Part shown: in pieces, positions 11,601 to 23,600 of the stretch
Numbering within the stretch: position 1 is the first letter of the stretch
How the letters are laid out: every line of letters starts with the position of its first letter
NCBI RefSeq assembly: GCF_000003815.2
Contig: NC_049989.1
Coordinates: 11,425,273 to 11,489,272, forward strand
DNA: 64,000 bases
DNA from: Branchiostoma floridae
Taxonomy: Eukaryota > Chordata > Leptocardii > Amphioxiformes > Branchiostomatidae
Reading direction: 5' to 3'
The notes under the pieces: generated by a model
Seen by the model: only the letters and a program-made list of their open reading frames with translations
What the model was told of the DNA's origin: nothing
Database searches by the model: none
Position numbers and translations under genes: made by a program

Positions 11601-14600
11601 TTTATCGTTTGTTATACACTGCCGTTATCATGTGCGGACCCGCACGCTTTGACGCTTATACGGAAACTCAACGGCAAAACGTTGCAATACACACTAGACT
11701 CAACGTGCACACATGCAATACTAAACAAATCAACATTTATTGAAGTTTTGCTTTCACAGGCGCAATAGTAGAAAATATACAAAGCCACGAACTACTAGTA
11801 CTACTGCTACTTCTACTACTACATACATACATACAGACTAGATGATAATGGAAACTACATACAATACTCATAAAATTGATGTACAGCACAGAATACAGAA
11901 ACTTAATGTTAGAACTTAATAGTAAATAGTTAACAAGTGGAACAAAGTTATTCATTATGCCTTTTTACACAAACAATTAACAGTTGACAATTAACCGATT
12001 AAAAAAAGACATTTCTCTAAAATCTAACAAACATGAAATCTTACTCATATACAATACGGAATACATAAACTTAATGTTACAACTCAACAATTATCATTGT
12101 CCTACAAGTCCAACTTCCTGGTCCGTTTTCTGGTCCTCGATGTTCGGCGTGGCGACGTCTCTGCGGCTGGAGCTGTTGTGGGAGGGACGGAGGGCATGGA
12201 CGGCGGAATTGAGTGGGAAGCTCGAGCTACTCGTTTTCTACACCTTGCAGGCTGTCTCAAGATTCTTTTCACCGACCTAGAGGACGCTGCCTTCGGCGGT
12301 GGGCAAGTGACATCTCCGGTGGTGTCCTGGCCGTTCTCCCCGGTGGTGTGCTGGCCGTTCTCCCCGGTGGTGTCCTGGCCGTTCTCCCCGGTGGTGTCCT
12401 GGACGTTCTCCCCGGTGGTGTGCTGGACGTTCTCCCCGGTGGTGTCCTGGTCGTCGTGCGTGGCGATGGGCTGGGTGTCGGCTATTTTAGACCAATGATG
12501 ACTTGCATTAATGTTGGTACTATTCTATGCTAGCAAATTAGAAGAAATCACATACAAATACTGTAAATTCCAGCAGCATTTACTACAAGTACTATTAGTT
12601 TAATTTTCAACATTACTAAGAAACGAGAAGCCAAACAAATGTATCATAATAGGTTTTGAACCCATGTTTTAGATTAGTCTTAGGACTGTGTAATAAAGGC
12701 CATTATCATTATTAAGTATTAGAAAGAAATAAACCCACCAAGGAGATGCTCCAGTCCATAGTGCTGGTAGCACCGACGTAAAGTTCCACGCAGGAAGGAT
12801 GCCCAGCTTCTGGTCTTCTTCTGCTCCGGTGTTCTCGGGTCAACACTCAGCGTGTAGGAGACGTCGGGGTCCCAGAACTGCCACCGGGCCCCGTCCTTCC
12901 CCCATCGCGGCTCCCGTTTGGTGGTGATGCGGATGGCTGTCCGAACGAGGGCACGCAAGCCCTCCATGTTCATGACCTCTAGTCCACATACTTCTTTCCT
13001 CAGATCTGGTAGGTCAGGAGTGGCTGATTCTGTCTCCTCTCCGACAGTCCTCGCTGGCTCCAAGTTGCTCTGTTGTCCTGACGGTCTTTTCGCATGGAAG
13101 CCGTCCATGATCGCTGGCAGATGATCCAAGAGGGCTTCTCTTAGGCACGCCGTTCCCCAGTGAACGAATCGGGGTTGATGCGTGTTCTTGTCTGGAACAC
13201 ACGCAAGGATCACGACATCATTGCCGCCATCAACAAGCGCCGATGCCCTTTTCTCCAGTGATGTCCATTTCCGAAAGTTGCGTACTGTCATGTGCTCCGT
13301 CATGGTGATATTGTTCTAACTAGTTGCTGAACTAGTACATCATTTTATAGCAAACTTCAAAAAGGTTCTCCGAAATGACATGATGCTTACACCGCGTGTA
13401 CTTCCTTTGATCATGGTAACTACTCCATCTTCATTTGATCATGGTAAAAGGTCAATCATGATAACAATTTTTTTTGAGATCTGATTATGATAACAAGTCC
13501 ATTGTCAAGAATAAAAGATTGTCGGACAGCTTTGCCAACGACGCATTTTCTAAAAAAATTGTTCCGTTGTTTAAAGCGACGCCGCAATGTTGTCTGTGTG
13601 TTCCGAAGGACACGGATCTGTCCACAATCACTACCCAAAGGGAAACTGTATGAATAGGTACTTTTACTGTATGAATAGGTAATATTTGTTATGTACGCTT
13701 TTACCGCCACTGTAAGCCATAAGACCCGTGCTCCTATGTATGACGTCAAAGACTGCAAACCCCCGAAACAAAACGATTACAGTCACTTTGTTCACAATCA
13801 TGATCAGCGAATCGGTTTCATGACAAGTGCATCCCTTCTACCCCAAGGAGGTAGTTTGCAAGTGAACCGTGTTTTTTTTTCGAGAGAACTGTTTAGCTTT
13901 TCCGTTTAGATCAATGCCGTGTAAAAGGGCCTTCTTTGTCCCGTCGGCGCCATGTTTGTTTGGATAATTAGCGCACACCATTATTTCAAATTGATATGGT
14001 TTAATCGTCGACTTTAGTAGGTCGATTCATTTCTTAGCTCCCAAATTTCTTAGTATACACTTTTCTATGTCAAGCTGCAGTAAACTTTCATGTTTACTTC
14101 ATCCAAAGAGTCATGAATGTATCAAAGCACACTGTATTTCGGAAGATTTCAGCCGGTTCAACCGGACCTAAATAAACAATCCCCCTGTATATTTACTTTG
14201 TCTTAGGTGCACTAATTGTCCGCCATTGTTCTATCGGCTTTTGGAAACAGGTATACTAGCATACAACTACCATTAACAAAAAAATAGGAATGCAGTCAAG
14301 TCTACACGTTGTGGTAGAATAATGTAGTATTAGCTTACTTGTTTCTCATTCACACACGCACACACGCCGAGCTCAATCGGAAGTTTTCGTTCTAACCAAG
14401 GAGGTTAATCAGCCAAGTGTTCCAACACACTACTTTCACCTCATTTCTTGTATATCTCTCGTTCAAGTGAAGAAAACAAAGCCTCTTGAGATTTTTATAC
14501 TGTTTATTAATGAAATCAAATTATGTACAATCACAAATACAAGTTGACCATATTTTGAGCACTATAACACATGCTGTTACACTTTTACTCTAGACGTTTA

Positions 14601-17600
14601 CATATGCTGTTTGTTTACTATGTTTCAATTCCACAATATTAAACATGATACCATAATTACTCCCAAGATATTTCTAGCTGCTGCTGTTTGTCTATATTCT
14701 TGAATGCCAGGAAAAGTGCAGCGTTGAAGAGGAATTTGCTCTGAGTCATGTACGCCAGCTGGGCCTTGATGCGTTTCAATCCTGCGTTAGCCTGCTCGTT
14801 GATTTGGGAGTTTATTTGCTGTACGTCGATGGAACCATGTTGTCCGTAAGAATCCATGCAGTAACCGTCGCTGCATCCGGTGTGGTTTATCCAATGTAGC
14901 CGATCAACGCAGAAGAGGGTGTTCATGAAGAATACGGGCTCCCTGTGAGAGGAAGAACAAATGCGCTCAAGTCATACGATTGATTTCACGGAAGCATAGC
15001 CATAGAAAACCAAGATATAAATTACAATAATCAGTCAATCAGACCTAGCAGGGACGACAAAGGAATATCCAGGCTTTAATATATTTTTGGAAGTGGCCAT
15101 GTACGTGGCGCACTAGTATTTATTTGTCAACCATTTGATCGTACTGTAATTTCAAAAAGTAGAAGCAGGTACAATGTAGTAAAAAAACACTTACCTGTTG
15201 AGACAGTACTGGTGAAGACGACATGCATTGTCGTACACAACCACCCGCGGCGCCCGATTGAAGCGACCTATCAGTATCTCGAATGGATGCCGTGGAGACT
15301 CGTGACTCTTCAATATTGTGAAGTCATAGCAGACTCCGTGTTGGCAGAACATTGTGAATATTCCANNNNNNNNNNNNNNNNNNNNNNNNNNNNNNNNNNN
15401 NNNNNNNNNNNNNNNNNNNNNNNNNNNNNNNNNNNNNNNNNNNNNNNNNNNNNNNNNNNNNNNNNNNNNNNNNNNNNNNNNNNNNNNNNNNNNNNNNNNN
15501 NNNNNNNNNNNNNNNNNNNNNNNNNNNNNNNNNNNNNNNNNNNNNNNNNNNNNNNNNNNNNNNNNNNNNNNNNNNNNNNNNNNNNNNNNNNNNNNNNNNN
15601 NNNNNNNNNNNNNNNNNNNNNNNNNNNNNNNNNNNNNNNNNNNNNNNNNNNNNNNNNNNNNNNNNNNNNNNNNNNNNNNNNNNNNNNNNNNNNNNNNNNN
15701 NNNNNNNNNNNNNNNNNNNNNNNNNNNNNNNNNNNNNNNNNNNNNNNNNNNNNNNNNNNNNNNNNNNNNNNNNNNNNNNNNNNNNNNTGAGTGGTCTATT
15801 TGTAGCATTCCACAAAGTGGGCCGTTCTTCGCCAACTCACCTAAGAATTTTTTATATGGGTTGGGGGCTATCCGGTGGGATCCGTTGCGACTCAACCTCT
15901 CCAGCAGAGTAGCCAGTGATGAAAGATGTGGGGTAGTCGACAGTGAACTCAACAGTTCACGGTACTGCTGGGCTGACAGCGCACTGGGTCGTCGTGCTTT
16001 CCCTCTTTTCTTCTGACTTGGGCTCACTCCCGCGAACTGGGACAGGAAGACGCGAGCCTGAGGGATTGGTAGGAAGACGCGTTCTTCATGGTCACTTCCC
16101 TTAACTTGCAAAGACGACTGCTGTGTCTCTCGATTGGACTCATGGTTGATCAAATCCTTTCTGAAGCCAAGCGATGTTCCGTCACAGATGATGACATCGG
16201 GACTTCCTTTGCACACTGGGCACTGAAATGATGTCTGCCAGTTTATATCCAGTAGATGTGAAAAGCTGTCCCAGGCGCGGCGCATCTTGTGGAGCGGAAG
16301 CACATCCCCCTGTCCAAGTGCACGGACTTGACGTCGGTAGGCTCGGTGGAAGGCGGCTAAGGGATTCCTGGCTTCCAGCATTAGGTGGAGGTACCGGAAG
16401 AGCATGGAGTAGGCGATCAGATCCTTGTTATTCAAGTTGAAGAGGAGATCCTCTTGTCCATCATACGGAAGCACACATCTGCAGTCGCCAGTGCAGATTC
16501 TGTAGAAAACTAAATGGAAATAAAGCTCAGTTAATTTGTTGTAATGAGGTAGACGATTTAATTGACCCACGAGACAACGACACATATGATTAAAGAAAGT
16601 ATCTGTTTACGATACTTTGTAAACAACAGATGGATGTAAGGTCATGTTGAGAGTAAAAATATTACATACAAAGAAATCACAAACGTTTGTTTACTATACT
16701 GAAATTAAGCTTCATAGACATTTCAATAGTTATTGGAGGACGTGGTGCAAAGTCTTACCTTTAATGGCTTTCAGTTCTCCATCGGCGTTTGTGTGTTGAA
16801 ATGAACACTGCTCTGTGTACACCGTCACAGTCTCGTCGTAACACCATCCTTTTTCGATTGGGTCGGCACTATCCCAAGCACAATTGTTGGGACAATGCGA
16901 GTCAGGTATGCCGGGCACAAGATTCTCTGGAACCGCAAATAGGCCCGAGTCGTACTCCTGTTGAAGTTCACGTAAGTCATCCGGGAGGGGATATGGTATT
17001 GGTTGCCATGACTTAGCAGACGGCAGTGCCGTCGGTGTCTCGCTTCCGTCATCCATGGGTTCATCTATACCCTCTTCTCGAAGCCATTCCCGATATGCGG
17101 TGACATGACGACAGCTCCGCACGGCGTAGTCGCAAGTAAGGCAGTGCAGATATCGCTGACGTCTAGTTGCTCCAACAACGGCCTTGCCTCCGTCACACGA
17201 GATCAATGCAATCAGCGGCTCTGCTCGTATGAAATGAACATTGTTGCCGTTATTTTCCTCTGCCTCGTCCTCTTCCTCCATTTCGTCGTTGCCTTGTCCT
17301 GGAGCAACACCAGGCTCTTCTTCAAAAGAGCTAGTCATACGGCAGTGGATGCAGTAAGCACCCTCCTCTCTGCAGATAAACTCTTCGAAATCTTCCGTGA
17401 CTTTTCTACTTGTTTCATATAGACGATGTTGTTGGCTACTAGCTTCTCGGCAGGAACAGATCCAGAAGGTATGAGTGAAACCGGTCACACTTGTGAAAGA
17501 TGTGTCCATTTTTTCAACAACTACGTACTTTTCTTTTAGTTTGTTTCCATTCCAATCGCGAATTACCCATACCTTCACACCATCTTGAAGTTGCACTTCA

Positions 17601-20600
17601 AACATCTCGCCTTCTGTCCTCAGCATCATCTTATATGTGGCCAGGGGATCACTCACAGTCACAGATGTACTGGCTGCTTCGAAGTTCAGCCGCTGACGCT
17701 TTCCTCTTGCATCCGATCCTGTGCTGTCTCTTGACCTCTTCTGGCTTGGAGTGCGCGGGTGGCCGTCACGCCCTCTCATGAAACTGAACTTGGCCCTCGG
17801 CGTCTTAGCTTTTATAAGCCTTCGATCTTCCATCGTTTCTAACTTTCCCAAATGGGACTGAGGTACAACACTTTTTCTCCGCCTTTTATACCCTTCGGTC
17901 GACAGATGAACAATGGAAATCGGTCAGAGCGCCCTGCTACGATGAGATCCTGCTTTCCGATTGGTCATTGCACCAAAACGTAACAATAAAGAGGTCAGTG
18001 CAGGGCACCCTACCCTTAAATCGTGATGTAAAATCAGTCGGAGCGCCCTGAGATCCTGCTTTCCGATTGGTAACCACACCGACTACGTAACAATGAGGTC
18101 GGTGCAGGGCGCACTTTCCTTAAATGTGGAAAATCAGCCAGAGCGCCCCGAGATCCTGCTTACCGATTGGTAACTACACCAAATACGTAATAATGAGGTC
18201 GGTGGCAGAGCGCACTAACCTTAAATCGTGATGTAAAATCAGTCAGAGCGCCCTGAGATCCTGCTTTCCGATTGGTGCACTACACCAAAGTGCGTCGGTG
18301 GCAGAGCGCCCTAACCTTGAATATGGAAACTACAGTAAGAGCGCCCTGAGATCCTGTTTTCCAATTGGTGCACTACACCAAAATGCGTCGGTGGCAGCGC
18401 GCCCTAACAGCCTAACCTTAAATGTGGAAAAACGGCGCACGTACTGGGATCCTACTTACTACATTATGACGTAATAATGAGGTCTCACAACGTCTCTGAC
18501 CTTCTATCCAACTTGTGTTTTATTGCGGGATCCATAAGACTGTTCTAGAACGTACAACGAGAGTTACGAGACTGAAACGTCTCCTTGGGTATGACATGGT
18601 TCTACAGGAAGCACTATTGCTGTCCGGGAATTTAAGATCTTATGCAAAATTTTAACGTCACAGCGTGCCAATGGGCACCCTGTAACGGTGTCATGCCTCA
18701 TGGCGTCATCGCGTACGTCTGGACACGGAGCGACGGGGCATGGAGTTGCATGCTGCTTAGCATGTAGCATCGGAATTTTTGGAAGTTAATTCAGATGCTG
18801 GGGTTGTACCGGCAAAAGTCAGCTGTTGAAAAATTTCTCATCGTCATGTAACTGAAAGACAAGCAGTAACCCACCCATTCAACCCACCCATTCCTTCTTC
18901 CCACCGCACCGTCGAAGTGTGCGTGGGGGGCACACTATAACGCAGCGCCGATAATGACCGTTGGGGATTCTAAACGACATTCTTGCAGAAACCTGGCACT
19001 TTTAGCAAAGTCTTGTATACGTAAAATACCCTTATCTAAATCTTAGAATTATAACAGAAATATGCTACACCTTAACCAGTTCACCATCAGTCCACGAAAC
19101 TTCAACGTCACAGCGTGCAGCTCAACACGTCTTGACGTGCTGAGGGACACGTAGCGACGGCATGAGGAAAGTTCCTTTTAAAATGCCTTTTGATATTTTA
19201 TTGTGCGAAATTAAAACACATAATTCATAAACATACTACTACTACGTATAAATAAGCTTTTAGTCCGAAAATCTCCGTGGTGACGGACTCACAAAAACAA
19301 AAAAAGACCCTGAGTTCGGCGTATGCAGACAACTCGCGCGTGTCGCCGTATCGTTTGTGTCGCAATAAGAGGCTAGCTTCTGTCCCACAAATCCATCATG
19401 GCGGCGGATTTTTCCGTGCCGAGCACCGAGCCGAGATCGGCGGTACCTGCAGGTTTTTCGCAGGTTTACTGGCAGATTCTGCGAAGCAAATCATAACTAT
19501 GACATCTGAAGATTATAAGAAGTGGAAAAGTTTATAGTTTTGGTGCTGTTTTTATTTATTTTCAGGACGGGATAATTGAACGATCTTCAAGATCCGCGCT
19601 CGCAAGTTCTGACAGGCGCTCCGTACGAACTTAGCAACTTCGGTATTTTCGTAAGCTCTGTCGTTCATAGAAACCAAAAGATCGTAAAGTATGATTGTTA
19701 ATCTATTTTGTGACCGAGTATAGTCCACTGTTTGTGCCCTTTGTCAATGTTGAGACCGTAAGAAACAGCCGTTGTGGGTACCCAATATGGTACCTTGGGA
19801 CTGCCGTCATTGCGTGTTTCCTGTGCACTTTTGACGCCGTCGAAACGTGCTGTGTGGCACGCTTACATACCTGGATAAAAGCTCCTTGCATGTACTGTTC
19901 TTTGCTGTCTTCCCTCCAGCTGGCGCTACGTACTGTCAATGCTGCCAGGTCAGCGTATGGCTGTTTCATCTTCGCACCCGAGTTCTTCTATCACTATGAC
20001 GACAGCTCAGGTGGTACAGAAGGAGAGATGGAAGATGTCGAGGAGACGTTCAAGTGTAAGATACAGATGAAGGTAAGGTTGTTGAATGGACCACTGAATC
20101 AATCCTTCACAGGGCTCAAAATACTTTTTTCTGCATATACCTGCACTGGGTGCAGGTAACATTGAAAATTACCTGCATCAGACTAATCTTACCTACACCA
20201 CTTTGAGTTTGAATTTAAGAAGTATGGATCATACTAAAATTGTTCTGGAACCACTGCTATTTTTCTTTTATACTTTATAGATGGTAACAGTCAATGCAGC
20301 TAATAACAATCCACATACACCTGCACCATAGGATATTATGTATAAAACCCAGTACATGGACCAGTGCAGGTTAGGTGCAGGTAGACACCAGAAAAGAAAT
20401 ACCTGCACAGCTCCAATTTCACCTGCACTAACCTGCACATGCAAGTGGTATTTCGAGCCCTGCTTCAGGTACTTTTACATGATCAACATGTTTAGTCCTT
20501 GCATTTGGCCAAAGAAGATACTTTTTACAATCATGTATTTGGCAGATATCTCACCAGTGCTACAGCCATGTGATATACATGTATCAAAAGGAAAAATTAA

Positions 20601-23600
20601 GCAAAGATCTTATTGAAAATGAAATGACATTCTGACTGTTCATTGTATGAGTGAGATTAATTGGTAGATATAGTATTGTTCTAATTTTTCATTGGAAGGG
20701 TAAGAAGTTACCATACATATTTTGTTAGAATTCTGGAAAGTAACTTTGGATTCATATAACTACTAATATTGCCTATGAATTCTATGACTATCTGATGACT
20801 TCACATATACACAAAACGCTTTAAACTAGTTACAGTTGTGAAATACCTATTTGTTAGTTTAAGACCACATTACCTAGTTTGTAGTCTGAACATGCCCTGT
20901 GATTTTTTTGTGTCACAGTCAGTTCTGGCAGTGTTCCGTTCACTTTCCACCCTGGAGCGAACAGTGGACCGATGTAAGATCACTCTGGATGAGGGGCCAA
21001 GACTGGTCTTCCAACTCTACTGTAAACACAGTAAGTTGTCCTGCAAATCATATTTAATGTAGTAGACCATAAAAGATAGGTGCAGTACTCTCATGTCCCT
21101 AATAAACGTACCGGGACGTTTATTTTTTTCAGCCTCACAATCCACCCGGTACGTTCTTATTTTGGACGGTACGTTTATTTTTTTTCTGAAAATTGGGGCT
21201 TTGCTTAGCCAGGACCCTCAAAGAATCGAATTTTGGGGGTTTTCTGCCCATATTTCCGCGGTATTTTTGCTCAAAATTCCCTATTTTTCGGGCGAAACGG
21301 CGCGGATTTCCATGAGCGTGTACGAGTACGCGGTACTCTTTCAGTGATTTCGGTCGATCTCGCTATGACGCTACGAAGTAAATGTTGTTCTTGGGGGAAA
21401 ATAAAACGCCACACTGACGTTTTGAAATACAATTTTTACATAAATAACTTTTAGTTTTAATTTAGTAGTAGTTTATAGTCTCTGTTTACATCGTAAACCG
21501 GTTAAACCAGCACCTTGCACGAGGAATTTCCCGCCGGTCTTGTGGTTCCATGCGCTTTCGGCAGCGAGGCGGAAGAGTGATTCGTTCACATAATAAATAC
21601 TGGACGTAAAAATAACAACTATAACTTCGTTTCTCTTGTGATATGACTTTTGACGCCGCAAATTCTCCCAAACGACAGGAATTCGTCGGTAAAACAGCAA
21701 ATTCATAATCATTTCTAAGCATCAAACCGCCACAACTTTCCTTTGTAGATGCATGTGCCATTATGCCGAGATGGTCACGTCGAAATAAAACTTTCTTAAC
21801 GTAGGCTTATTTCTTTGACAAAAATCAACCTTAGTCTAGTTTTCACATAACTAACTTTTCTTTAATAGATTTTAATCGTTTTTATACCGTAATCACTATT
21901 TTATGCTACACATCAGAAATCTTGTTGCGATATTTTACCTTGGTAAAAGTGGAGTCGTCCAGTGACCCCTAGTGACCTTGTTTACAGCTGCTGCGACGCC
22001 ATGTTGGAGAAAAACCGAAAGACGCAGATTTCCATTTTTGGCCCGCGGAATACAAAAATTGTGACAGCGTACATGCATTTCAAGAACCTAAAACATCAGA
22101 TACATGAACGGACGGTCTATTTGTAAAATCTGCCCATATAGCCTTCCAGTCTGCACAGAAATGACGATGTAGAGAAGGGTAGAAGTGCAAAGAGTCTGAG
22201 ATGAGAAAAAAAACGCCACGTGAATTCAACAACACTTCGCATAAAATCACATAATTTTGTATAATGTTTCCTTTATTCAATGTCTCCTTCATAAAGAGTC
22301 CAAGTTGAACCGACATCTTGCTGATGTAGTACAGAAAAAACGTGATCCCCTCGTGGATAATTTACTATTTAGCGCAGCGTAACGCGGCCGGCCACGCGTC
22401 CGTGACGGCAGTGTTGGCATAGCGGCCGGACTGAAAATCGTCTGGCCGCGACCGCATTCGACAGGTGCTATAGACTATTTCTTAATGCTTAGGTCAACGG
22501 GAAAAATCCAAGGGACCGACGAAAACTGACCGCATGGCCAGTTACATGGCCCCTCAGTTACGTGGCCCCTATACTCAGGTGACCCTAAGGCAGGTTTCAC
22601 TGCAAATTTCAACTTACCTTTTATTAAAAAAGTGAGAAAACATCATGATTCCAACAAGATATCTATATAGTTCTTCAGCTCATCATTTATAGAACTAACT
22701 GATGTGGTTCTTAGGCATAAATGAATAAAAAGACCTACCTGCTTATCATCTCCTTTTCTTTGGACAGAAGTAGCGTGTTCACAGTTAAATACATGTCAAT
22801 TTGGTAATTTTCCGCGGGGTATGTTTATTCCGGGGGGTACTTTTATTAGATATTGACGATTTGTCCGGGGGGTATGTTTATTCCGGAGGGTATGTTTATT
22901 AGGGACATGAGAGTAATCATACATATGAATTTAAAAGGTATAAGTATAAGTCTAAATCCCAAAAGCTTTCTGAGGTGAAAGGTCAATCCCTCTACTTTTG
23001 TTTTACTTCCCCACCCAAAGTCAGGGCCCCCTTTACAGCTGGGTGGAGAGAGGAAAGTTGTGTAAAGTGCCTTTCCCAAGGTCACAACGTGTACGTCTAG
23101 CCAGGAATACAAGGAATCACACCCGTTATCCCGGTCTCATGTTCGCTGTTTTATCCACTCATGCAGCAATTCAATGTGACCTCAAATTAAGTATTAAAAC
23201 TCTTTATAAACGTAATTTTTAAATTGCTATCATGTCCCCTTGTCTTACTCTTACCACATTGACAAGGATGATTCTTGGCACTAGGTCTTTTATACATGTT
23301 TTATCATAACACATATTCACAGGATATTTGAGGAAAGTTTAAGTGAAAAAACATCATCAGACAACATACAAATTGAAAAAAACAAGAACCCTCAACGCTG
23401 ACATCATAGTTGATCTGCGTTACGGTTATTATTAATGTCTCATGCTTTTATTTTTCTTGCAGGTATAACAAAGACATACAACTTGACCTTCCAGGAGTGT
23501 GAGACGTTACAAGCTGTCTTCTCTAAGGACCTCTGTCCAAATGCCATCACTGCACAGGCAAAGTAAGGAAGTACTGAATCTAACAGTTAGTTGTACCATA

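Larger units (their letters stand above)
9362..19888 (-). mobile_element. 10.5-kb KDZ-superfamily DNA transposon with two genes
   Basis: The element is bounded by imperfect terminal inverted repeats of about 0.8 kb (9362-10174 and 19098-19888); the outermost shared bases are CAAGGAGCTTTTATC. Inside, left to right: GTGCGG palindrome tandem repeats (10541-11690), an NRF1-like gene (minus), a KDZ transposase gene (minus), and CCAAT-bearing tandem repeats (17913-18428). CATGT occurs on both flanks but is offset by two bases on the left, so no clean target duplication is claimed; 8 bp is usual for Zisupton. Both genes look intact apart from an N gap. The element lies antisense in RAD9 intron 2. 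Confidence 0.85.

Noticed and set aside
12097-12498. + strand frame with PFSPVVSW repeats
   Set aside because: The minus strand of the same DNA splices in phase to the NRF1-like exon and ends in a basic tail. The + strand frame is a shadow of the 24-bp repeats.
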